DNA of 41,335 bases from Sphingobium bisphenolivorans (GTDB lineage Bacteria > Pseudomonadota > Alphaproteobacteria > Sphingomonadales > Sphingomonadaceae): the NCBI RefSeq assembly GCF_000412635.1, contig NZ_ASTG01000031.1:1-41335 (forward strand). The letters run 5' to 3'. Under the pieces are notes generated by a model. It worked only from the letters and a program-made list of their open reading frames with translations. It was not told the origin of the DNA and did not search any database. The position numbers were made by a program, and so were the translations under genes. Below are positions 15,004-22,265 of this stretch, in pieces (position 1 is the first letter of the stretch; every line of letters begins with the position of its first letter).

Positions 15004-17688
15004 TCAGCTGGCGGGCTTGGCTCCAGCCATGTCTTTCCTGGCGACCCGGATGGTCGGGTCGTCTGGATCGACGATGGTGACAAAACCAAGTTCGCGCTCC
15101 ATGCGCAGGGCCGCATCATGATCGGCGCATTCAATGGACTCGACAGTCTCGATGCCTTCCGCCCTCGCGTAGCGCAACACATGTTCAAGCAGCGTCCAGC
15201 TTATGCCCTTGCCCTTCATGTCGGCGCGTGTGGTGAGCGCGATCTCTGCCCGGCTGCGGTCCGGATCGGTCGCCAGCATGGCGAGGGCGACAACTCCGCT
15301 TTCTTCATCGTCGAAGGCAAGGAAGCTGATCGTGCGCAGATAATCGACCCTCGTCATCATGATGATCTGCTCATGACGCACTTTCGGGAGGCCAGACATG
15401 AAACGGAAGCGCAGGTCTTCAGGCGAAACCTGGTCGAAGAAACTTGCCACGGCTGGCTCATCGTCAGGCCGCACGGGCCGGACATGGAAGCGAAAGCCAT
15501 GCTCCGTTACAAGGTCAGATGCCCAGCCTTCAGGTGCGGCGCGGATGACCAAGCGGGAAGCAATAGCTGGCTCTGGCGTGATCCGCGCCCGCGCGTCGAG
15601 TGCTATGACACCCGCCGCGCTCACCACCAAGGGGTTGATGTCGAGTTCGAGGAGGTCCGGGAGATCGACAGCCATCGCTGACACCGCATTGAGCACATCG
15701 GCCAGCCCTGCCACATCGGCGGCCGGCACGTTGCGGTAGCCCGCTAACACTGCCGAGATGCGCGTCCGCGCTATCAGGGCGCGCGCCTGGGCATGATCGA
15801 TGGGGACCAGGTCGATGGCCTTGTCGTCCAGAATCTGCGTAGCGATGCCGCCTGCGCCAGCCATGATAATGGGTCCGAATGCCGGATCGGCCGTGATGCC
15901 GACGATCAACTCGGTGCCGCCATCGACCTTGATCATGTCTTCGACCGCAAATCCCTGAATATGCGCGTCCGGGAAATCGCGCCGGATCCGTTGCTCCATG
16001 TCCTGCGCAGCCGCGACCGCGGAACGGGCATCGGGGAGATTGAGCGCCACCCCGCCGACATCGCTTTTATGTGGAAGATCGCGAGAGACGATTTTGACGG
16101 CATAGGGCGCGCTCAGCCAGCAGCAGGCTTCCTCCACTGCTTGTGCCGAGGCGGCGAAGCGCGTGGCCGCGATGGGGATGCCATAGGCCTCCAGCAACTT
16201 CTTCACCTTGATCTCCGAAAGCAGCGTGCACTTTTCCGCCTGCGCGCTGGCGATGATCGCGCGTGCAGCGGCCCGGTCGACCTTGATCTCTCGCGTTTGC
16301 GCGGGTGCATCGGTCAGGTGTCTGCGCAGGCGACGCGCCTCAGCCAAGTAGCCAAAGGCACGCACGGCATCGTCAGGCGTGGAAAAGACGGGAATGCCGG
16401 CTGCTGTGAAGACCCGCCGGACGGCATCGGCGTTGGCATCGCCGAGCCAACAGGCCAGGACAGGCTCGCGAATGCGCTCCTGTGCCGCCGCCGCGATCTC
16501 CTCGCATATGGCGCGGGCCGTCTCGCCTGCTTCGCTGCGGGCGGTTGGGCAGTTCATGACCAGTACAGCGTCACTGCCCGTGTCTCGCAAGAGAAACCGC
16601 AATGCCCTGCTGTATCTGTCCGCGCCGGCGTCGCCCAACACGTCGATGGGATTGCCGTGCGACCAGCCAGTTGGCATGTCCGTTTCAAGTGCGGCCAGTG
16701 TCTCCGGCGCCAGGGCAGCCAACTGGCCGCCGGTCTTCGCAATAGCATCGACCGCCAATATGCCCGCTCCGCCGCCATTGGTGAGGATTGCCAGCCGGTT
16801 GTCCGGAATTGGCTCGCAGGTGCAGAGGATTTCGGCGGCATCGAAAAGCTCGGTCAGGGTGTCGACTAATATGATACCAGCCCTGGCAAACGCGGCTTCA
16901 TAGACATCATAGGAGCCAATCATTGCTCCCGTATGGGAGAGCGTCGCCTGCGCCGCGAGCTGGCTCTTGCCCGCCTTGATTGCAATGATGGGTTTGGTGA
17001 GCGCCGCCGCCCGTGCGGCGGCCATGAACTCGGCCGCCTGGGTCACCCCCTCTATGTACAGAAGAATGGCATGGGTGTGCGGATCGGCCGCCAGAAGGTC
17101 TATAAGGTCGCCCAGGTCAGCATCAGCCATGTCTCCGGCCGAGATGATCGCGGAGAAGCCGACGCTGCGTGTCTGCGCCCAATCCAGCACGGCGGTGATG
17201 ATCGCGCCGCTCTGCGATATGAGGCCAAGATGCCCTGGCCGCGCCGGAGTTCGCGCGAAGGTGGCGTTGATCCTGGCATGAGGCGCCATGATACCAAGGC
17301 AATTAGGCCCGACGAGACGTAGGTCGTGCCGCATCGCTGCATCCAAGACCGCACGGCGATGGCCGCCAATATCGCTCAGGCCAGCTGAAAGGATTACAGC
17401 GCAGCGGGTGCCAAGGCTCCCCAACTGGTCGATGATTGACGCCACGGTCGATGCCGGTGTCATGATGATCGCGAGTTCAGGCGTCTGCGGAAGAGCATTG
17501 ACCGTGGCGAACCACCTCACGCCTTCTCTGGCGATGGGACGTGGATTAACGACATAGATCGCGCCATCGAATAGGCCGGCAAGGAGATTGTCGAGGACGA
17601 GCGTGCCTACGGCGCCCTTCCGGTCCGATCCTCCGACCAGAACTATGCTTCGTGCGTGCAGAAGGGGTGGCAGGTTGTGGATCGTCAT
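15004..17688 (-). CDS. ADP-forming acetate-CoA ligase fused to GNAT acetyltransferase (Pat/YfiQ-like)
   Basis: An 894-aa protein with the same architecture and nearly the same length as E. coli YfiQ/PatZ. A CoA-binding domain (about 8-130) is followed by a succinyl-CoA-synthetase-like region with the SHTGAM histidine (about 255-260). Next come an ATP-grasp half (about 480-700) with KIVSRDLPHKSDVGGV, and a C-terminal GNAT domain (about 725-885). The enzyme may make acetyl-CoA with ADP formation, or acetylate lysines of metabolic enzymes such as Acs. Which activity survives cannot be decided by eye. It is a single gene, divergent from a small histidine kinase. I saw no close TACKTA motif for it. 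Confidence 0.9.
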   Translation of the reverse strand: MTIHNLPPLLHARSIVLVGGSDRKGAVGTLVLDNLLAGLFDGAIYVVNPRPIAREGVRWFATVNALPQTPELAIIMTPASTVASIIDQLGSLGTRCAVILSAGLSDIGGHRRAVLDAAMRHDLRLVGPNCLGIMAPHARINATFARTPARPGHLGLISQSGAIITAVLDWAQTRSVGFSAIISAGDMADADLGDLIDLLAADPHTHAILLYIEGVTQAAEFMAAARAAALTKPIIAIKAGKSQLAAQATLSHTGAMIGSYDVYEAAFARAGIILVDTLTELFDAAEILCTCEPIPDNRLAILTNGGGAGILAVDAIAKTGGQLAALAPETLAALETDMPTGWSHGNPIDVLGDAGADRYSRALRFLLRDTGSDAVLVMNCPTARSEAGETARAICEEIAAAAQERIREPVLACWLGDANADAVRRVFTAAGIPVFSTPDDAVRAFGYLAEARRLRRHLTDAPAQTREIKVDRAAARAIIASAQAEKCTLLSEIKVKKLLEAYGIPIAATRFAASAQAVEEACCWLSAPYAVKIVSRDLPHKSDVGGVALNLPDARSAVAAAQDMEQRIRRDFPDAHIQGFAVEDMIKVDGGTELIVGITADPAFGPIIMAGAGGIATQILDDKAIDLVPIDHAQARALIARTRISAVLAGYRNVPAADVAGLADVLNAVSAMAVDLPDLLELDINPLVVSAAGVIALDARARITPEPAIASRLVIRAAPEGWASDLVTEHGFRFHVRPVRPDDEPAVASFFDQVSPEDLRFRFMSGLPKVRHEQIIMMTRVDYLRTISFLAFDDEESGVVALAMLATDPDRSRAEIALTTRADMKGKGISWTLLEHVLRYARAEGIETVESIECADHDAALRMERELGFVTIVDPDDPTIRVARKDMAGAKPAS

Positions 17689-17816
17689 GGAGCTTCTCGC
17701 CTTTCGCAGAAAAGCGCCTTTCGACGCCTGCGTGTGTGATCCTATGGGGCGCGGTGCTCAAACCGATATTCGTAAATGCCGCAGGCCTTGTCGTTCGGAC
17801 CGAAGATGATGGGAGG

Positions 17817-17824
17817 CTACTTAC
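17817..17824 (+). promoter_or_regulatory. Putative FixJ-type box upstream of the kinase/BON operon
   Basis: CTACTTAC, an exact match to CTACKTAC, the complement of the FixJ consensus GTAMGTAG as I remember it. It is 66 nt before the start codon at 17891 and 128 nt before the divergent acyl-CoA synthetase start. This is the best-matching site in the window. Confidence 0.5.
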
Positions 17825-17890
17825 GGGAAGTTGCGAATAGGGAAGCACCGCGCATTAACTACAATCGCCTCGACCAGCGAGGAGGCGATC

Positions 17891-18646
17891 ATGCGGCATA
17901 CGGGCGACGCGAAGGGCAGCCTTTCCAATCAAGACCCTGCGCGGGAAATCATTCATGATCTTCGCAACCTATTCGCGGTTATCGCCTCGATTCAGCACCT
18001 GTTGACCAAGAATATTGACGGACGTGAACGGGAAAATCTGCTGCGGGGTTTGGAGGAAGCCGCCGGGCGGGGCGGTGAATTGGCTTCCCGATTGCTCTCG
18101 AAGGAGGCTCAAGGAGAGCGTCACCTCTTGGACGTGGGCACCCAAGTGGCGGAGGCTGCGCCTATGCTCCAGGCGATCGTCCGGTCTCCGGCTTCATTGG
18201 AGATCGACACCCAGGTGGCCGTCCCGGCCGCGCTCGTGAGTGCAGATCCCGCGGAGCTTGAAGGGGTGATGCTGGAGCTTGTCGCGAATGCCACAGCTGC
18301 CGGCGCCCGCCGGGTCATGCTGCGTTGCCGCAGGATTGGCAACTGGATCTGGCTTATCATTGCCGATGACGGGCCCGGCCTACTTCAAAATGGAATCACG
18401 AAATGGCCAAACGCCGCGCAGGGGTCAGGCCATGGCATCGGCCTCGGCCGGGTTCGGCGAGCGGTCCGCGACATGGGCGGCAAATTACTTGTTCGCGGCA
18501 GTGCTGGCGCAGGCGTCGGCACAGCTGTCGCCCTGCTTTTGCCGGTGGCGCTCCACGCCCTCAGCAAACCACGCGCCCGGGAATGGCGCGCATCCCACCT
18601 GCACAAGGAGAGTTGTGATGAAAACCGACGGACAGTTGCAGCGTGA
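17891..18646 (+). CDS. Sensorless histidine kinase (HWE/HisKA-like plus HATPase_c)
   Basis: A 251-aa soluble kinase with no sensor or membrane domain. A dimerisation helix with H22 in IIHDLRNLF is followed by an HATPase domain: N-box ELVANATAAGA (about 131-141), G1 DDGPGL (about 162-167) and G2 GSGHGIGLGRV (about 180-190). GAGGAGG precedes ATG 17891, which supports this start over the longer frame from 17831. The end overlaps the BON gene by 29 nt. With no sensor of its own it must be driven by a partner, or it may act as a phosphate shuttle to one of the receivers encoded 6-7 kb away. This link is inference. Confidence 0.82.
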   Translation: MRHTGDAKGSLSNQDPAREIIHDLRNLFAVIASIQHLLTKNIDGRERENLLRGLEEAAGRGGELASRLLSKEAQGERHLLDVGTQVAEAAPMLQAIVRSPASLEIDTQVAVPAALVSADPAELEGVMLELVANATAAGARRVMLRCRRIGNWIWLIIADDGPGLLQNGITKWPNAAQGSGHGIGLGRVRRAVRDMGGKLLVRGSAGAGVGTAVALLLPVALHALSKPRAREWRASHLHKESCDENRRTVAA

Positions 18647-19271
18647 CGTCATGGACGAACTCGAATGGGATCCAAGCGTCGATCATGCTGACATTGGCGT
18701 GGCCGTGAATGACGGTGTTGTCACCCTGTCAGGCTATGTAACCAACTATGTCGAAAAGATGGCTGCCGAGAAGGCTACAAGGCGCGTGAGCGGCGTCAAA
18801 GCGATCGCCGAGGAAATCCACGTGCGCTTTACGTCCGAGCCGCACACGGCCGACCATGAAATCGCCAAGCGTATCCTCGATATCTTCTCCTGGAATGTCT
18901 CCATTCCGCACGAGAAGATCAATGTGAAGGTGGAGAAGGGCTGGGTCACGCTTTCCGGCATGGTGGACTTTTATTATCAGAGCGCTGAGGCCAGGAAGTC
19001 GGCGGCGAGAATTTCGGGTGTAACAGGGGTCAGCAACCTCATTGAGGTGAAGAAGCTGCCTGTCGCCTCCGATGTTCGCGAGCGAATAGTGGCCGCTTTC
19101 AAGCGGCAGGCGGATTTGGATGCCGCAGGCGTCACCATATACACCGACGGCAACACGGTTCGGCTGGGTGGCCGGGTGAAGGCCTGGCACGAACGCGGTG
19201 TTGCCGAGCGAGCGGCCTGGGCAGCTCCGGGTGTGACCAAGGTTGAGGACAATATCATAGTCAGCTTCTGA
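18618..19271 (+). CDS. Protein with three BON domains
   Basis: A 217-aa hydrophilic protein made of three consecutive BON repeats (about residues 4-70, 78-145 and 150-217). Each contains a V-x-V/G-x-V-T-L-x-G type core, for example GVVTLSGYV, GWVTLSGMV and NTVRLGGRV. BON domains bind phospholipid membranes or scaffold envelope proteins; three-BON proteins of the OsmY type are usually stress-induced. No clear signal peptide is seen, so the protein as read is cytoplasmic, unlike OsmY. AAGGAG sits before ATG 18618. The longer in-frame ORF from 18279 overlaps the kinase gene and is not credible. Confidence 0.88.
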   Translation: MKTDGQLQRDVMDELEWDPSVDHADIGVAVNDGVVTLSGYVTNYVEKMAAEKATRRVSGVKAIAEEIHVRFTSEPHTADHEIAKRILDIFSWNVSIPHEKINVKVEKGWVTLSGMVDFYYQSAEARKSAARISGVTGVSNLIEVKKLPVASDVRERIVAAFKRQADLDAAGVTIYTDGNTVRLGGRVKAWHERGVAERAAWAAPGVTKVEDNIIVSF

Positions 19272-19279
19272 CCATGGCG

Positions 19280-19326
19280 GCCCCCGGTGAAATCCGACTT
19301 GCTGACAGCGGTCGGTCATCGGGGGC
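19280..19326 (+). other. Two-part stem-loop in the BON - small ORF gap
   Basis: GCCCCCG (19280-19286) pairs perfectly with CGGGGGC (19320-19326). Inside it CCGAC (19294-19298) pairs with GTCGG (19311-19315). No T-run follows, so it is not a classical terminator. It begins only 9 nt after the BON stop and may protect or process the transcript, or attenuate expression of the small ORF and usp gene. Confidence 0.5.
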
Positions 19327-19371
19327 TTCGTACCCAGCGCGGCATTAATGAACTGTGTGATGGAGGACAAC

Positions 19372-19485
19372 ATGCCTCTCATGGATCGCCTGCGACAGTC
19401 CTTGGACGTTATCTTTCTCGCGGGTCTCTCATTTGGCCTCATGGCCGCAATCGCCGCCATGATCCTCGCCAAATTGCCGGGATGA
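19372..19485 (+). CDS. 37-aa single-pass membrane peptide
   Basis: A 37-codon frame with a good ribosome site (GGAGG, 5 nt before CATG). After a short basic N-terminus (MPLMDRLRQSLD) comes one hydrophobic helix of about 20 residues (VIFLAGLSFGLMAAIAAMIL) and a short AKLPG tail. I do not recognise a family. It lies between the BON and universal-stress genes, all on the same strand, so it is probably co-transcribed and membrane-inserted. Size, charge pattern and placement resemble stress-induced small membrane proteins that modulate larger partners. Function unknown. Confidence 0.6.
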   Translation: MPLMDRLRQSLDVIFLAGLSFGLMAAIAAMILAKLPG

Positions 19486-19555
19486 CGGTCGCTATTCAGG
19501 TCGTGCACGCCGCGTCATCGGCATCGACCGGACGCGCAATAATGAGGAAATTGAC

Positions 19556-20356
19556 ATGAAGAACGTGCTTCTGCCCATTCATGAGGATGCAGGCCAGGAG
19601 GCGCGCCTTCAGGTCGCGCTGGATCTGACCCGATCGATGGCTGGCCATCTGACGTGCCTTGACATCGTCCAAATTCCTCTGCTGGCCGGGACAGAATATT
19701 ATCCTGATGCGGAATTGATGCTGCTGGCCCAGGCGCGCGGCCGCGAAGCTGCCAATGCGCAACATGTCAGAAAGCGCCTTGAGGTGGAGGATGTCGCCTG
19801 GAGCTGGATCGATCAAACGGGACATATCGCCTCCGTCATCGCTGATGCGGCCGCTCTCGCCGACGTGATCGTGCTCAACACATCGCTTGCTGACCGTATG
19901 GAACCCGAAATGCAGTCAGTCGTGTCGGACGTTGTGCTGAAAGCCGGCAAGCCGATCCTGGCGGTTCCTGAGACAAAACGAGGCATCGAGCTTCGCGGCC
20001 ATGTGCTCGTCGCTTGGGACGGCTCGCGTCCCGCGGCCGAAGCCCTACGCGCAGCAACGCCACTCGTCCAGCAGGCAGTAGGTGTGACGATCGTGCAGAT
20101 CGGCGCGATTACGGGTGATCCTGCCGAAGAAGCTGCATCCTATCTCTCCAGGCATGGCATTCACGCGCGTGTCGATCGTCTGGATGAGCTCGAAGGCGGC
20201 GTCGCGGGAACGTTGCTCATGATGCTGGAACAGCGCCAGCCCACTTATTGCGTAATGGGCGCTTATGGCCATTCCCGTTTGCGGGAGAGCCTGTTCGGCG
20301 GGGTCACGCGCCGCATGCTGGCAGAGGCGCCCGTTTCACTGTTCCTCGGCCACTGA
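19556..20356 (+). CDS. Universal stress protein with two UspA domains
   Basis: A 266-aa tandem USP. The first domain (about 1-140) starts MKNVLLPIHED. The second (about 150-266) starts HVLVAWDGSRPAAEA and ends with the ATP-binding signature GAYGHSRLRESLFGGVTRR, a G-x2-G-x9-G-type loop. The first domain lacks a comparable loop, so only the second is likely to bind nucleotide. Tandem USPs are common in hypoxia and dormancy regulons. GAGGAA precedes the ATG. The last 21 nt overlap, in antisense, the end of the convergent APH/AAA gene. Confidence 0.92.
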   Translation: MKNVLLPIHEDAGQEARLQVALDLTRSMAGHLTCLDIVQIPLLAGTEYYPDAELMLLAQARGREAANAQHVRKRLEVEDVAWSWIDQTGHIASVIADAAALADVIVLNTSLADRMEPEMQSVVSDVVLKAGKPILAVPETKRGIELRGHVLVAWDGSRPAAEALRAATPLVQQAVGVTIVQIGAITGDPAEEAASYLSRHGIHARVDRLDELEGGVAGTLLMMLEQRQPTYCVMGAYGHSRLRESLFGGVTRRMLAEAPVSLFLGH

Positions 20357-21931
20357 ACTGGATGGCTCCGAGTCCGTTCCGGTAGTTGGCAGCCGCAGCG
20401 CGCCGACTGCGCTGGCAACAGCTTCGTCGATGGAGCCTCCAGCGCTGATCTGCTGCCAGCCTCCGAGCATGCCAATGTCATATCTGGATTGGGTACGTGC
20501 CACCTCTGCATCGGCATCCGACGCATCAGGTGCGCGCGACTGGATGCGTGCCGTGCGTTGGCTCTCCTCGGCGGTCAACCAGATTCCATCGAACGCTACG
20601 CCAGCGGCGTGCGCCAAGCTCTCGGCGGCGGCGCGCTCCCCTTCATCTGCGAAGACGGCATCGACAATCACGGCGCTACCCTGCCGGATTGTGTCACCGG
20701 CTAATTCATTGAGCCGCAAATAAACCTGGCGGGAGGCGGCAGCCGAATAATGCTTGCGCGGCAGGTGGGCCTCTGGCGCCATGCCAGCCAACTGCTTGCG
20801 GATCACGTCGCTGCGCAGGATACGCGCGCCGGGCGCGCGGCCCAAAAGATGGCCGATATGACGCGCCAGAGTAGACTTGCCGGACCCCGATAGACCGCCA
20901 ATGGCGATCAGGCGCGGCTGTACCGGGTCAAGGAGTGTCCGTGCGAAAGTCAAATACCCCCTCGCTTGCTCGGCGATCTGGAGATTTCTGCCGCATCTCA
21001 AGCTTTGCGCGGCAAGGACGTGCGCCCGTATAGCAGCGCGCACCGAGAGGAACAGGGGCAGGAGTTCGATCCCTGCCTCGTCAATGGCGGAATGGTCGAG
21101 ATAGTGGTTAAGGACGATGTTTGCGCCATGCTGCAAACGCTTGTGCCACAGGTCCATGAGCAGGAAGGACAGGTCGTAGAGCACATCCACCTGTGCGAGT
21201 GCCTCGCTGAACTCCAGGCAATCGAAGGGCGTGGGTTCGCCATCGATCATGGCGATATTGCCCAGATGCAGATCGCCATGCCCCTGCCGGACCCTGCCTT
21301 CCCGCCCGCGTGCCTGAAGCAGCCCCTGTAGCCTGTCGCATAGCGACTGATGCCCTGAGGCAAGCAAGCCTGTCTCCTTTACGCCCAGTATATCGGCGAC
21401 GGCAGCCATGCTGGCGGCATTATCCTCGATAACCTTCTTGAATGACGCGGCCGCGTCCATCCAGGTCACGATTTGGGCTTGCTGGTGGAACTGCTGAAGG
21501 CGTTCAGCTAGGCGCATCAGCACTGCGGCATCGAGATTGCCTGCCTCTGCCTGCTCGCTCAGAAGCGCGTCGTCGGCGAAACGGCGCATTTCCAGCACCC
21601 AATCGATAGGACGGCCCTCGCCACCGATCGACAGTTTGCCTTCGCTGTCGCGCGCGATCGGGTGAACAGCGATATAGAGCGTTGGCGCGGTCCGGCGATT
21701 TAGGGCGAACTCTGCCTCGAGGGCTGCCTTGCGTCGGTGCTGCGTCGTGAAGTCGAGATAGCCAAATCGGACGGCCTGCTTGAGCTTCCAGACGCGGTCG
21801 GCCGTCAGGAATATGCTGGCCGCGTGGGTGTCGATCCTTCGCGTGCCCGGTCCGCATATGCCATGCATGAAGGCGGCGACCTCTGACTGGGACTCGCTTG
21901 TCGGTATGGTAACGCTGGGCCTTGCCCTCAT
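20336..21931 (-). CDS. Bifunctional APH-like / AAA (P-loop) kinase-like protein
   Basis: A protein of about 531 aa with two parts. Residues 20-330 form an aminoglycoside-phosphotransferase-like fold with the catalytic loop QGHGDLHLGNIA and FDCLEF metal segment. Residues 345-510 form a P-loop kinase of the AAA_33/gluconate-kinase type with Walker A GGLSGSGKSTLA. The same fusion is seen in the mycobacterial hypoxia-regulon protein Rv2004c, from memory. The substrate is unknown; real aminoglycoside resistance is unlikely. I start at ATG 21931 with GAGGGG upstream; a TTG at 21949 is the alternative. Its stop overlaps the usp gene tail to tail. Confidence 0.85.
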   Translation of the reverse strand: MRARPSVTIPTSESQSEVAAFMHGICGPGTRRIDTHAASIFLTADRVWKLKQAVRFGYLDFTTQHRRKAALEAEFALNRRTAPTLYIAVHPIARDSEGKLSIGGEGRPIDWVLEMRRFADDALLSEQAEAGNLDAAVLMRLAERLQQFHQQAQIVTWMDAAASFKKVIEDNAASMAAVADILGVKETGLLASGHQSLCDRLQGLLQARGREGRVRQGHGDLHLGNIAMIDGEPTPFDCLEFSEALAQVDVLYDLSFLLMDLWHKRLQHGANIVLNHYLDHSAIDEAGIELLPLFLSVRAAIRAHVLAAQSLRCGRNLQIAEQARGYLTFARTLLDPVQPRLIAIGGLSGSGKSTLARHIGHLLGRAPGARILRSDVIRKQLAGMAPEAHLPRKHYSAAASRQVYLRLNELAGDTIRQGSAVIVDAVFADEGERAAAESLAHAAGVAFDGIWLTAEESQRTARIQSRAPDASDADAEVARTQSRYDIGMLGGWQQISAGGSIDEAVASAVGALRLPTTGTDSEPSSSVAEEQ

Positions 21932-22265
21932 CGCATCAGCCCCTCTCAATAGGGATATTCATGGGGATGCCGTCGCACTTCCATCCTGGTCCGCCGTCAT
22001 TTCCAGGCATCTTCCTCAAGCCGCGCGGTGATCCATGTTTTGAAAAAGCTGGGAAATCCAACGCCGGAGAACCGGCGCGCAGCCTTGATTTACCATTAGC
22101 ATCATTTTCAATGAGCCGACATCGAACGGTAAAAAATATCTCATTTACTTTCGGAACATTGGGGAGCTTATCTTCAAATTGTGTTTCTCTTCAAAACTCA
22201 AAGTTAAGAAGAGGCGCTCGAACAATCGTAAGCTGAAGCGGATACGTTTCAGTAGGGGTGAGTCT
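21932..22265. other. AT-richer intergenic region upstream of fixL
   Basis: About 330 bp without a supported gene. The half nearest fixL (about 22080-22260) is clearly more AT-rich than the surroundings. A perfect hairpin, CGCCGG-AGAA-CCGGCG, sits at 22062-22077. Weak FNR-like (TTGAT at 22085-22089) and FixJ-like (TTACTTTC at 22145-22152) fragments can be found, but neither is convincing. Likely the promoters of fixL and of the divergent APH/AAA gene. Confidence 0.5.

Noticed and set aside
19326..19333. CTTCGTAC as a FixJ-type box before the 37-aa ORF
   Set aside because: One central mismatch destroys the core, and it overlaps the stem-loop; the upstream site at 17817 probably serves the whole operon.
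22062..22077. Rho-independent terminator upstream of fixL
   Set aside because: The CGCCGG-AGAA-CCGGCG hairpin is perfect but is not followed by a T-run on the plus strand, and only a dispersed T-rich stretch follows on the minus strand, where it would lie upstream of the APH/AAA gene.
22085..22098. FNR/FixK-like box TTGAT-N4-CATTA upstream of fixL
   Set aside because: The right half matches ATCAA poorly; without a second hit or conservation it is not distinguishable from chance.
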